DNA of 64,000 nucleotides from Candidatus Altimarinota bacterium (lineage in GTDB: Bacteria > Patescibacteriota > Gracilibacteria > BD1-5 > UBA6164), in NCBI GenBank assembly GCA_028691535.1, contig JAQUZB010000001.1, forward strand, positions 186,001 through 250,000. Reading direction: 5' to 3'. Shown one piece after another: positions 55,289-64,000 of this stretch (positions are counted from its first letter, which is position 1; the number at the start of each line of letters is the position of its first letter). Position numbers and translations under genes: made by a program. The notes under the pieces were generated by a model, which was not told the DNA's origin, did no database searches, and was given only the letters and a program-made list of their open reading frames with translations.

Positions 55289-55381
55289 AATATTATATTT
55301 ATATAATTATTTTAAAAATAATATTTTAATTATATTAAATTTATAATTTTAGTAAATAAATAAAAAAATAATCTATACTTT

Positions 55382-57610
55382 CCTCACTGGAGCGATTTTT
55401 ATATTCATTTTTACGGCTCATTTTCAAGTAAAAGCAATAGTTGCAAGTTCTCAACTTAGATTTGTAATTATACCATTTCAAAATTTTGGGTGACTAACTC
55501 TGTCTCATAATCAAAATTGACTTATATCATTATCTGCAACTTTAATCTTTGGTTTTGAAAATATTTCTCATCAAAAACTAGATCAAAATCCAGAAAATCA
55601 TTCGCTATTTCCAGAAAGACCTTTACTAAAATAACTATTTCATTTATTTACAAAATTTCATAAATCATAATTCTCTAAGTATTCTTTATTTATTTCTTTT
55701 AAAAATCTACTTTCTGGATTTCTTACATAATCTCAAAAATTAAATCTCTCACTAGCTCTACTTATATAAAGTTCTTCTCTTGCTCTAGTCATCGCTACAT
55801 ACATAAGTCTTCTTTCTTCTTCCAATGCTGCAATATCTCAAATGCTTCTAAAACTTGGAAAAAGTCACTCTTCTAATCAAGTTAAAAAAACTCTTTTTTG
55901 TTCAAGTCATTTACTTGTATGAATTGTCATAAGTGTCACATAATCGCTTCTTTCATCCTTTGTATCCATATCTGTTATAAGAGAAACTTCCTCCAAAAAT
56001 ATAGCTAAACTTTCTCTTGGTTCCATACCATTGTACTCTGTTGCTACATTTACAAGTTCATCTATATTTTCAAGTTTAGAGTCTTTTTCTTCACCACTTA
56101 ATCAAGAAGTTATATATTCTTCATAATTTGTTACTTTTACTATTTCTCTTATTAATTCTGAAACTACAATTTTGTGTGATTTTAAAACTAAATCTTCAAA
56201 AAGTTGATTGAAAATTTTAATTGAATTTTTAGCTCAATTATTAAGTTCTTCTATATCATCTATATTTTCCATAATTTGCGGATATGTTAGAGAAAAATTT
56301 TCTCTGTAGTTATCCATTGTTTCAATAGATTTAGCTCATATCTTTCTTGTTGGTGTATTTATAATCCTTTTCATTGCAACTGTATCATTTGGATTATGTA
56401 TAACCTTTAAATATCATAATAAATCCTTGATTTCAGCTCTATCGTAAAATTTCATTCATCATATTACTCTATAAGGAATATTTGCCATCAAAAGAGATTC
56501 TTCTATCTTTCTTGATTGAGCATTTGTTCTATAAAGTACCAAGTTATCTTTATAATCACCTTCTTTTTCTTTTATTATTTGGGTAATAATACTAGCTTCT
56601 ATCTTATCATCTGGAGCTTCTATGTATTGTATATGACTTCATTCATCATTTTCAGTCCAAAGTTCTTTTTTAATCCCACTTGTATTTTTTGCAATTACTG
56701 AATTTGCTCAAGCAATTATTTTTTTTGTAGATCTATAATTTTGTTCCAATTTTATAACTAAAGCATCAGAATAATCCTTTTTAAAATTAATTATATTTCT
56801 CATATCAGCTCATCTCCAACTATAAATTGATTGACTATCATCTCATACAACAGCTAGATTTCAGTATTTTGAAGCCAAAAGTTTAACAATTTCATATTGA
56901 ACTAAGTTTGTATCTTGATATTCATCAACCATAAGATACTTGTATTTTTCTTGATAATATTCTAATATTTTTCAAATCCTTAAAACCGCATAAGTTTTGA
57001 TAAGTATATCATCAAAATCTATTGCATTATTTGAAATCAAATCTTTTTCATATTCTAAATATGCCTTATAAACAACTTCTTTTATTGTACTATCAATTTC
57101 TTTTTCGTATCATTTAGCAGTTATTAGATTATTTTTTGCATTACTTATGTAAAAAGCAATTTTTCTTGCTGGAAACTCTTTCTCATCCAGATTTAATCTA
57201 TTTTTTAAAATATTTTTTAAAACACTTATTTTATCTTGTTCATCATAGATAATAAAATCTTTTCTCAATCAAATTTGTAATTCTTCACTAGAATACTTAA
57301 GTAATACTTCTTTTAATATAAAAATTCAAATTGAGTGAAATGTTCAAATAAGAGGAAAATTTCAAGCAGCATAAATACTTCTAGGTTTTTCAACTCATAA
57401 AACACGAGCAACTCTTTCTCTCATTTCTGTTGCAGCTTTATTGGTAAATGTTACCATCATTATATTATTTGAAGGTATATTTTTTTCTCTTATCATGTAT
57501 TCTACTCTAGCAGTAAGTGTTGCTGTTTTTCAACTTCATGCTCAAGCTATAATTAGTAGTGGTCAATTTATTTTATTTTTTGCTTCTTCTTGTTTAGTGT
57601 TTAATTGCAT
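55382..57610 (-). CDS. pcrA: UvrD/PcrA-type superfamily 1A DNA helicase
   Basis: This 742-residue 3'-5' helicase of repair and replication begins [20 protein letters not shown] with Walker [16 protein letters not shown] (TGA glycines). Further motifs are [15 protein letters not shown] (Ia), [29 protein letters not shown] (Walker B, II), [17 protein letters not shown] (III), [12 protein letters not shown] (IV), [19 protein letters not shown] (V) and [20 protein letters not shown] (VI). The C-terminal tail ends with a small beta domain ([16 protein letters not shown]) as in PcrA. The stop is TAG, showing that TAG is still a stop here. Confidence 0.96.
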
Positions 57611-57754
57611 TTTTTATATTTAATATTATTACATCTAAGTTACTAAAAAAAAATGCTTTTTCAAGCAAGATTTCTTTTTCTTGTTAAAAGTTTTTTGATA
57701 TTTTGATTTTTTTAGTTATAAATAATAAAATAATATAAATTTAAAATAAAAAAT

Positions 57755-58243
57755 ATGAAAATTACATTTTTAACAACTGGTTGAACAATAGATAAAGACT
57801 ATGCAGCTTGATCATGAGTTTATGATTTTGAAATATGAGAACCTTCTATAATAAGAATTTTAAATGATATAAATCCAAATTTTGAATTTGAAGTAATATC
57901 AATACTTAAGAAAGATAGTTTAGATATAGATGAACAAGATAGAGATTTAATTTATGATGTTTGTGATGATATTAAAAATGAAAAAATAATTATATCTCAT
58001 TGAACAGACACAATAATTAAAACTGCAAAAAAATTAAGTAAAATAACAAACAAAACAATTATATTAGTTTGATCTTCTAAACCGGAGAAATTTAAATGAA
58101 GTGATGCATCTTTTAATGTTTGATGCTCAATTTGAGCAATTAATTGTATAAAAAATTGAGTTTATATCGCTATGAATGGTAGAATATATAATTGGGATAA
58201 TTGTAAAAAAGATAATATAACATGACAATTTATTAATTTATAA
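57755..58243 (+). CDS. Asparaginase-like N-terminal domain protein
   Basis: This 162-residue protein matches the N-terminal half of type I/II L-asparaginases: FLTTGGTIDKDYAAGSG carries the first catalytic threonine and IIISHGTDTIIKTAKKLSK the second T-D-T motif. The C-terminal domain, which completes the active site in the usual 330-residue enzyme, is missing. Short asparaginase-like proteins are known, so it is not necessarily broken. It is first in a plus-strand operon with Nudix, MazG-like and TlyA genes. Confidence 0.8.
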
Positions 58244-58252
58244 TTTCTAAAT

Positions 58253-58654
<402 letters not shown>

Positions 58655-58657
58655 AAA

Positions 58658-59050
58658 ATGAAATATAATAAATTGGTACGTGATAAAGTACCCGATAAAA
58701 TTATAGCAAATTGAGAAATTTCCATACATCATATAGCTGATGATGCTGAATATTATGAAAAATTAATTACAAAAGCTAATGAAGAATATAATGAAGTGAT
58801 TAATGCAAGTAATGATAAATTAATAGAAGAAATATGAGATTTCAAGGAAGTAATTTTATCAATTTTGCAAATAAAACCATGGATATTAGAAAAAGAAATA
58901 TATCAGGATATAAATAAAAGAATACTCGTTATTTTAGATATTATGCTTTTAAATAAAATTACAGAAGATCAAGTAGAATTATCAAGACAAGATAAAAAAG
59001 CAAAATTATGATGATTTGAAAAAAGAATTATTTTAGATGAAACTTTATAA
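58658..59050 (+). CDS. MazG-like nucleotide pyrophosphohydrolase
   Basis: This 130-residue all-helical protein begins MKYNKLVRDKVPDKIIANGE, the conserved start of the 'phosphoribosyl-ATP pyrophosphohydrolase-like' house-cleaning proteins (NKLVRDKIPEII). It continues with EEYNEVINASNDKLIEEIGD, holding the E-x-x-E and E-x-x-D metal residues of the MazG fold. It may remove non-standard nucleotides, in line with the Nudix gene beside it. It ends GGFEKRIILDETL. Confidence 0.85.
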
Positions 59051-59053
59051 TAT

Positions 59054-60268
59054 ATGGCATCAGATATTTTCAAAACTAAACATATTCCAGAAAATTTAGA
59101 AAAAAATAAAATTTTAAGCGCTTACTGATTAGATGTAAAAAAAAGTGTTGATTTTTGTTTTGATAATAAGGATAATAAAGTATATGACTGAAATAATGAT
59201 AAAGTAGAATCAAATGATTGTGATAAAATTTATACTTGGAAACAAGTTATAAATAATGCTATTTGATTAGATAATACAGCTATTTCTTTTATTAAAATGG
59301 ATCCAATAAAATCAAAGAAATTTTTCCTTTTTTTTACAAGTGAATTAAACAATAAAAAACTTGATGAAGAAACTAAAAAAATAGTTATTAAATGTATCTT
59401 GGATGAAAATGTAACTAAAAAAGAATTTAGAAAAATACTTAATGATTTATGTGATAATCCAGTTTGTAAATTTCCAGATAACTTAGAAAAAATAAATGAA
59501 AATTGACCATTAAAATTAAGAGATATTAGTTTATATATACTTTGAAATTTCACAAAAATACCCAGAATTATAGAATTATCAACTTGAAGGCTTGTTTCTA
59601 TTGTTAAAACAGGTGAATTACAATCTTGAGAAGAGATTTTTACAATAAGATACTGAATTAAAGATAATAATGTTGCATATCCAAAATATAAATGAATTTC
59701 AACTTTTATAGTGAGAGAAAATAAAGTAAATTTTTTGGATGTAATTTGATTTTGAGAAAAAAATGAATCTAGAAAAGATTTGGAAGAAATAAAAGAGTTT
59801 ATTTGATTTACTATGGAACATGATGATAGTATAGAATTAAATGAAGTAAAAAGATGAAAAACAACAGCAATTTGAGAATTTATAATTGATTGAATAAATA
59901 TTTTTAAAACAGGATTATTTAAATCAAAAATATTAGATGCTTGAGAAAATGATGACTGACAAAAAGTATTATTTGTACAAACTACTTATTTAGATAACAC
60001 AATTTTTTCTCAATTAGAAATGAATTTATTTAATGAAAATTGAAAAAATATAATTTATATTTGAGCACTTTGAAAAGATAAAATTAGAATTAGATTTATA
60101 AATGCAATACCTTGACTTTTGTCTAGAATTAGAGACGTTTATAAAAAATTCGATAATAGTTGAAAAATAGAAATCCGGTCATTCATTGCAACAAAAGATT
60201 GAAAAGGTTGAGTAATGAATAAAAATACTTTATCAGAAGCTGTAAATAGATATAAACCAAAAAAATAA
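59054..60268 (+). CDS. Hypothetical protein, 404 aa, in nucleotide-sanitation operon
   Basis: This 404-residue protein has no signal peptide or membrane segment. It begins MASDIFKTKHIPENLEKN, has cysteines in FCFDN, NDCDK and CDNPVCKFPD within the first third, and a beta-rich C-terminal two-thirds with motifs such as TIRYGIKDNNVAYPKYKG and KILDAGENDDGQKVLF. Charged and hydrophobic residues alternate as in beta sandwiches. It is sandwiched between MazG-like and TlyA genes at short spacing. I do not recognise the family. Confidence 0.7.
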
Positions 60269-60278
60269 TAATAAAATT

Positions 60279-61001
60279 ATGAGATTAGACCAATATATAA
60301 CAGAAAAATTACAAATTACTCGCAATAAATCACAAGCAATAATAAAAGCTTGAAATGTATTTATAAATTGAGAAAAAATAATAAAAACCTGATTTGAAAT
60401 AAAAGAATCAATGGAGGTAATTATAAATGAACTTGATGAAACAAAATATGTAGCTAGAAGTGCAGTAAAATTAAAATGATTTTTAGAAAATGTTGAAAAT
60501 TTTAAAATAGAAAATTTTATTTGTCTTGATATATGAAGTAGTACAGGATGATTTTGCCAAATATTACTTGAAAAGAATGTTAAAAAAATCTATGCAGTTG
60601 ATGTTTGAACAAGCCAATTGCACTCAATTTTAAGAGATAATTCTAAGATTATTTCTATAGAAAATACAGATATAAGAGAATTACCGAAAATTGAATGAAA
60701 TTTAGATTTAATAACTTGTGATGTTAGTTTTATAAGTTTAGAAATGATTTTGGATAGTATAATATTTCAAATGAATAAAAATACTATTTCCATACTTTTA
60801 TTTAAGCCACAGTTCGAGGTATGAAAAAAATTTATAAATAAAAAGTGAGTTGTTATTGATGAAAAAATAAGTGAAAAAAAACTAAATGATTTCTTGCAAA
60901 TATGCAGAGATAAATGACTTCAAATACTTAAAGTTGAAAAATCAAAACTAGAATGAGAAAATGGAAATAAAGAAGTGTTTGTGATGATAAAAAGAAAATA
61001 A
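60279..61001 (+). CDS. tlyA: TlyA-family rRNA (cytidine-2'-O)-methyltransferase
   Basis: This 240-residue protein has an N-terminal S4 RNA-binding domain (MRLDQYITEKLQITRNKSQA, then AGNVFINGEKI), a linker YVARSAVKLKGFLE with the family motif, and an FtsJ-like SAM-methyltransferase domain: FICLDIGSSTGGFCQILLEK, YAVDVGTSQLHSILR, LITCDVSFISLEMILD and LFKPQFEVGKK with the K-D-K-E type residues. The SAM-binding glycines are TGA. It methylates 16S and 23S rRNA in other bacteria. It ends the operon, and an AT-rich gap follows. Confidence 0.93.
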
Positions 61002-61098
61002 AATATTTAATTTTATTTTCTTTTTATTTTTCTTTGTCACAATATTATATCTCAATCGTTATACATTATGTTACTACTTATTTCCTAATTTAACTATT

Positions 61099-61971
61099 AT
61101 GAAAAATTTTATAATATTAATATGTATTAGTTTTGGTTTCTTATCTCTGTCTGTTTCTGCAGATAATACCACTAATACTATTCTAGCAACTTCTGAGAAT
61201 CTTGTTTGTACTATGCAATATGAACCTGTATGTTGAGTAAATTGACATACTTATTGAAACCAATGTAGTGCATGAAATAATGAAGTTGCATATAATGGTG
61301 AATGTGATAGTTATGTTGATAATAATTTATATTTAAAATTAGAGAATTTTTATTTTTTATCATTTAAATCAAAACTTTCACATTATAGTGTAGTTGATTT
61401 AACATATCTTATGTGAAAAATGGATTCTATAATAGATGCTACTAAAGTTTCAAATATGTCTAATAAAGAACAAAAAACTAGAATTACTGTTTATAGATTT
61501 GTTAAAAATATTATTCCAGAAACTATAAATACAAAAAATATTTACCAATCAAAAGAAAGGGTTGAATTTAAAAATGCAACATATATGATTAATTGAGAAT
61601 ATGTTACATTTAAAGATTGATTATCAACTGAAAATAATAAAACAACTAGATATTTTTGAAATGCAATAGAATGAGATTTTAATAATGATTGAGCTGATGA
61701 TGTAGCATTTATTGTTACTCAAAATAGTGGTGGAAGTTGAACTTTTTATTATGTAGTAGCAGCATTATTAACAAATAATTGATATGCTTGAACAAACGCA
61801 ATATTGTTATGAGATAGAATAGCTCCACAATCAAGTGATTTTGTAAATTGAGAATTAGTTATAAACTATGGAGATAGAGAAGTTAATGAACCTATGACAG
61901 CTCAACCAAGTGTTTGAGTATCAAAATACTTAAAAATAACTAATTGAGAATTAGTTGAATATATTAAATAA
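61099..61971 (+). CDS. Secreted Kazal-type protease inhibitor domain protein
   Basis: This 290-residue protein has a signal peptide (MKNFIILICISFGFLSLSVS, cleavage near ADN). Residues about 36-70 form a Kazal-type domain: the cysteine pattern C-x6-C-x7-C-x6-Y-x3-C ends in GEC, with YEPVCGVNGHTYGNQCSA typical of the family. The remaining 220 residues include GDFNNDGADDVAFIVTQ, an FG-GAP/VCBS-like aspartate loop, in a beta-rich fold. It may inhibit serine proteases of the host or prey, or protect the cell's own surface. It is followed by a terminator. Confidence 0.85.
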
Positions 61972-61974
61972 TAA

Positions 61975-62010
61975 AAAATAAAAAAGTAAAAACAATATGT
62001 TTTTACTTTT
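61975..62010. terminator. Bidirectional terminator
   Basis: The stem AAAAGTAAAAACA / TGTTTTTACTTTT lies between convergent genes. Confidence 0.8.
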
Positions 62011-62451
62011 TTATTTTTTATTTACTATATTAAATATTCAATTAGAAATTCTTTGAGTCTCATAATTAGTAACAAGACTTAATAATCAAAATTTGATATA
62101 TTGAAAAATTATTTCTAAAACTTTATTTTTATCAACAATAATTTTTTTATTTAAATTAATTAGTAAATCTTTAAATACATCAGATTCTGATATAGTAAAT
62201 AAAATATAACTTTTCATTGTACTAAATAATTCTAAAACATGGTCATTATATAATTTAACTTTTTTAATATCAATATTTAGTATATCCATTTTTTGTAATT
62301 GCTTATAAGTTGCAATATCTTCTTGAGTTAATCAAATTTCAATTAAAAAAACATCTAATTTAGATACTTCAATACTAGAAAATAAATCATTATTAAAAAG
62401 TATTTTAAATAATGGTAATTCTACATTTCATAATTGCAATTTTTCTGACAT
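62011..62451 (-). CDS. Hypothetical soluble protein
   Basis: This 146-residue protein begins MSEKLQLGNVELPLFKILFN and has alternating strands and helices rich in isoleucine, leucine and lysine, with no signal or membrane segment. The pattern ELPLFKILFNNDLFSSIEVS near the start, and IIVDKNKVLEIIFQYIKFG near the end, suggest a small alpha/beta domain. No family is recognised. It is close to the next gene upstream on the same strand and could be co-transcribed. Confidence 0.55.
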
Positions 62452-62507
62452 AATATTATTTATAAATATATATAATATATTATAAATAATATTTATTAAT
62501 GTCAAGA

Positions 62508-63590
62508 TTAAAACAATAAGTCTTCATTATCTGTTTTTTGATCATTATCTTCTGAATATTTTAGCTTTAATTCATATACAATCTTGTTTAAATAATTAAC
62601 CAAGTAAACATTTTCAAGACTTTTTAGACTTTTAATATTTATCTCATATCATGTTTTTTTTCATGTCTCAGAATCAAATAAATTTATACTATTTTTATCA
62701 TATATACTACTTCTTATTTTATTTAGTACATCAGAAAAATTATTTAAGAACTCAAGTTGATCTTTGTAAGTAACCTTATCCAATTTTTTCTCTAACAATA
62801 CTTTAACTTTGCTTGAAAATTCTATTAATTTCTTTGTATCTAGTCATTTTCTCTCAATTATAACTCAATCAAGTATATCTCTACCAGGTCAAATAATATA
62901 TCTAGAATTATATATCATAGCACTTGATCAACCAGCATCTAAGTTTAATGCGTTATTACATCATAATTTTATAAGTAAATCTGGTAAATCTTTTAAAGAA
63001 ATTGCACTTACATATCAAGAAAAAATATATTTTCAAGAAGTATCACTACATATAAAATTTCTTTGCATTTTCGCTTCCATTTTATAATCAATCAATCATA
63101 AATCTATATAATCTTGATATTTACTAACTCAATCTTGTAATAATAATGGAAAATTTGCAAAACCATAATATATATCTCACTCTTTATCTGAATTTATTTT
63201 GTTAGTTTGATATAAAAATGGATTATTGTCTTTATCTAAAGCAAAAACAACTCTATCTTGTGTTGAAACACTTGTTCAAATCTTAAATCAAGTTACATAT
63301 CTTTCATTGTTTGTAAAATTTTTTCATCAACATTCACTATAACTTTCAGGACAAAAAAATACTCAATTAATAGCTGAAATTCAATTATTATCTTCCATTA
63401 ATGTTCTTAAATCAGTAGCTCAAAAATCTGGATTTACTCAGATTTTAAATATATAATCTTCTGATTTTAAATCGTATTTAATATATCTAAATTTATAATT
63501 ATCTAGCATTTTTTCTACATAATTATTCGCAAGTGTAGTATTTGTAAATACTAAAAAAAATAAAAATGCAATAATCCCCTTTTTATACAT
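62508..63590 (-). CDS. Secreted phosphodiester glycosidase (NAGPA/DUF2233) family protein
   Basis: This 360-residue protein has a signal peptide (MYKKGIIAFLFFLVFTNTTL, cleavage near ANN). The NAGPA-type domain has AINGVFFCPESYSEC (start of the catalytic fold), GFKIGTSVSTQDRVVFALDK, and the signature ALNLDAGGSSAMIYNSRYII followed by GPGRDILDGVIIER. These D-A-G-G-S-S and G-R-D-I/V words are typical. The enzyme class cleaves sugar-phosphate diester links, as in exopolysaccharide or teichoic acid-like polymers. A helical C-terminal tail of 100 residues is extra. Confidence 0.88.
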
Positions 63591-63635
63591 ATTTTTATAA
63601 TTAAATTATAATTATCAATATTTTAATGATAAAAA

Positions 63636-63672
63636 ATAAAAAGAAAAATAGAAAAATAAAAATCTATTTTTC
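63636..63672. terminator. Terminator-like hairpin
   Basis: AGAAAAATAG and CTATTTTTCT pair, separated by a short A-rich loop, upstream of the plus-strand gene at 63729. It may end a transcript of the opposite strand or be part of a leader. Confidence 0.5.
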
Positions 63673-63728
63673 TTGATTTACAAGCTTTTTTTCATATACT
63701 CTTCCCTGTTTAGAACTAAAAATAAATG

Positions 63729-64000
63729 ATGCAACAAAAATGATTAAATAAAAACGATATAATAGAAAATATAGAAGTTGAAAAACTAGTTTTCGGGTGA
63801 CAATGATTTGCAAGATTAAAACATGAAAACCCAGATTTAGATTGAAGAGTTGTATTTATAACTGGCTGAGCTATTCCATGATCAGTGGTAAATTTAAGAA
63901 TTCTTAAAAAAAGAAGTGCTTATTTTGAAACTCAAATAGTAGATATAGTAAAAAAATCACCCCTTGAAAAAACTCATCCTACAAATATTTATTGAGAAAG
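63729..64000 (+). CDS. TRAM-domain 23S rRNA (uracil) methyltransferase, partial
   Basis: This is the 5' end of a gene cut by the window edge, with 90 codons visible. It begins MQQKGLNKNDIIENIEVEKL and has the TRAM domain words VEKLVFGGQGFARLK, VVFITGGAIPGSVVNLRIL and YFETQIVDIVKKSPLE, as in RlmD/RumA and TrmA-like methyltransferases. The SAM-binding domain and catalytic cysteine would lie beyond the window. Six or more TGA glycines occur in this short part. Confidence 0.85.

Noticed and set aside
59230-59553. Minus-strand frame of 107 codons
   Set aside because: Antisense to the 404-aa gene, which continues without interruption when TGA is read as glycine.

Overview
The window is about 64 kb of very AT-rich bacterial DNA that only makes sense if TGA encodes glycine (translation table 25). 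In-frame TGA falls on invariant glycines in FtsK, MurF, Lgt, the histidine kinase and many other proteins, while TAA and TAG still stop. With the small, fragmented DNA-repair gene set this points to a host-dependent member of the Candidate Phyla Radiation, Candidatus Absconditabacteria (SR1) or Gracilibacteria. Most start codons have no recognisable Shine-Dalgarno sequence. All coordinates below were derived by reading with TGA = Gly, so many genes are much longer than a standard-code reading would give.

Layout. 0-2.7 kb (minus): small membrane protein, an N-terminally shortened DNA polymerase I, Ndk, a short hypothetical. 3.0-7.1 kb (plus): U32 peptidase/tRNA-hydroxylation protein, putrescine-type aminotransferase, MscS channel. 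7.1-21 kb (minus): a polymorphic-toxin island. It has one giant secreted RHS/YD-repeat protein (2355 aa) ending in an M15 cell-wall peptidase tip, then two orphan RHS C-terminal cassettes with different tips (one resembling Toxin_44, one caspase-like), each followed directly by small membrane or soluble proteins that are good immunity candidates. 21-28 kb (minus): FtsK translocase, a secreted M23/PG-binding/SLH protein with two small partners, and a pilin with a FISUMP lectin-like tip. 28.2-29.5 kb (plus): Lgt and a rhomboid protease. 29.5-30.9 kb: a retron-like reverse transcriptase divergent from an unidentified 146-nt RNA gene with its own promoter and terminator. 30.9-36.3 kb (minus): an rnc-yggT-ftsW-mutS(truncated)-holA operon, then nusB and rpmF. 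36.4-39.4 kb (plus): a two-component system and a secreted coiled-coil protein behind a possible structured leader. 39.4-44.9 kb (minus): a UDP-GlcNAc 2-epimerase, a pilin with BspA-type repeats, two EamA-like membrane proteins. 45.0-46.2 kb (plus): an SPFH protein and partner. 46.2-57.6 kb (minus): M28 peptidase, barstar, a cell-envelope cluster (FemAB, DegT aminotransferase, membrane-anchored MurF-like ligase, alpha/beta hydrolase), two lipoproteins, a third pilin with fibronectin-like repeats, and PcrA/UvrD helicase. 57.7-62 kb (plus): an operon of an asparaginase-like half protein, Nudix, MazG-like protein, an unknown protein and TlyA, then a secreted Kazal-domain protein. The window ends with a hypothetical protein, a phosphodiester glycosidase (minus) and the start of a TRAM-domain RNA methyltransferase (plus).

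Taken together, the window is dominated by surface and contact functions: toxins delivered by an RHS shell, three pilins sharing one shaft with different adhesive tips, secreted cell-wall hydrolases and peptidases, and a protease inhibitor. That fits an epibiotic or predatory lifestyle (inference). No tRNA, rRNA, CRISPR array or insertion sequence was recognised.
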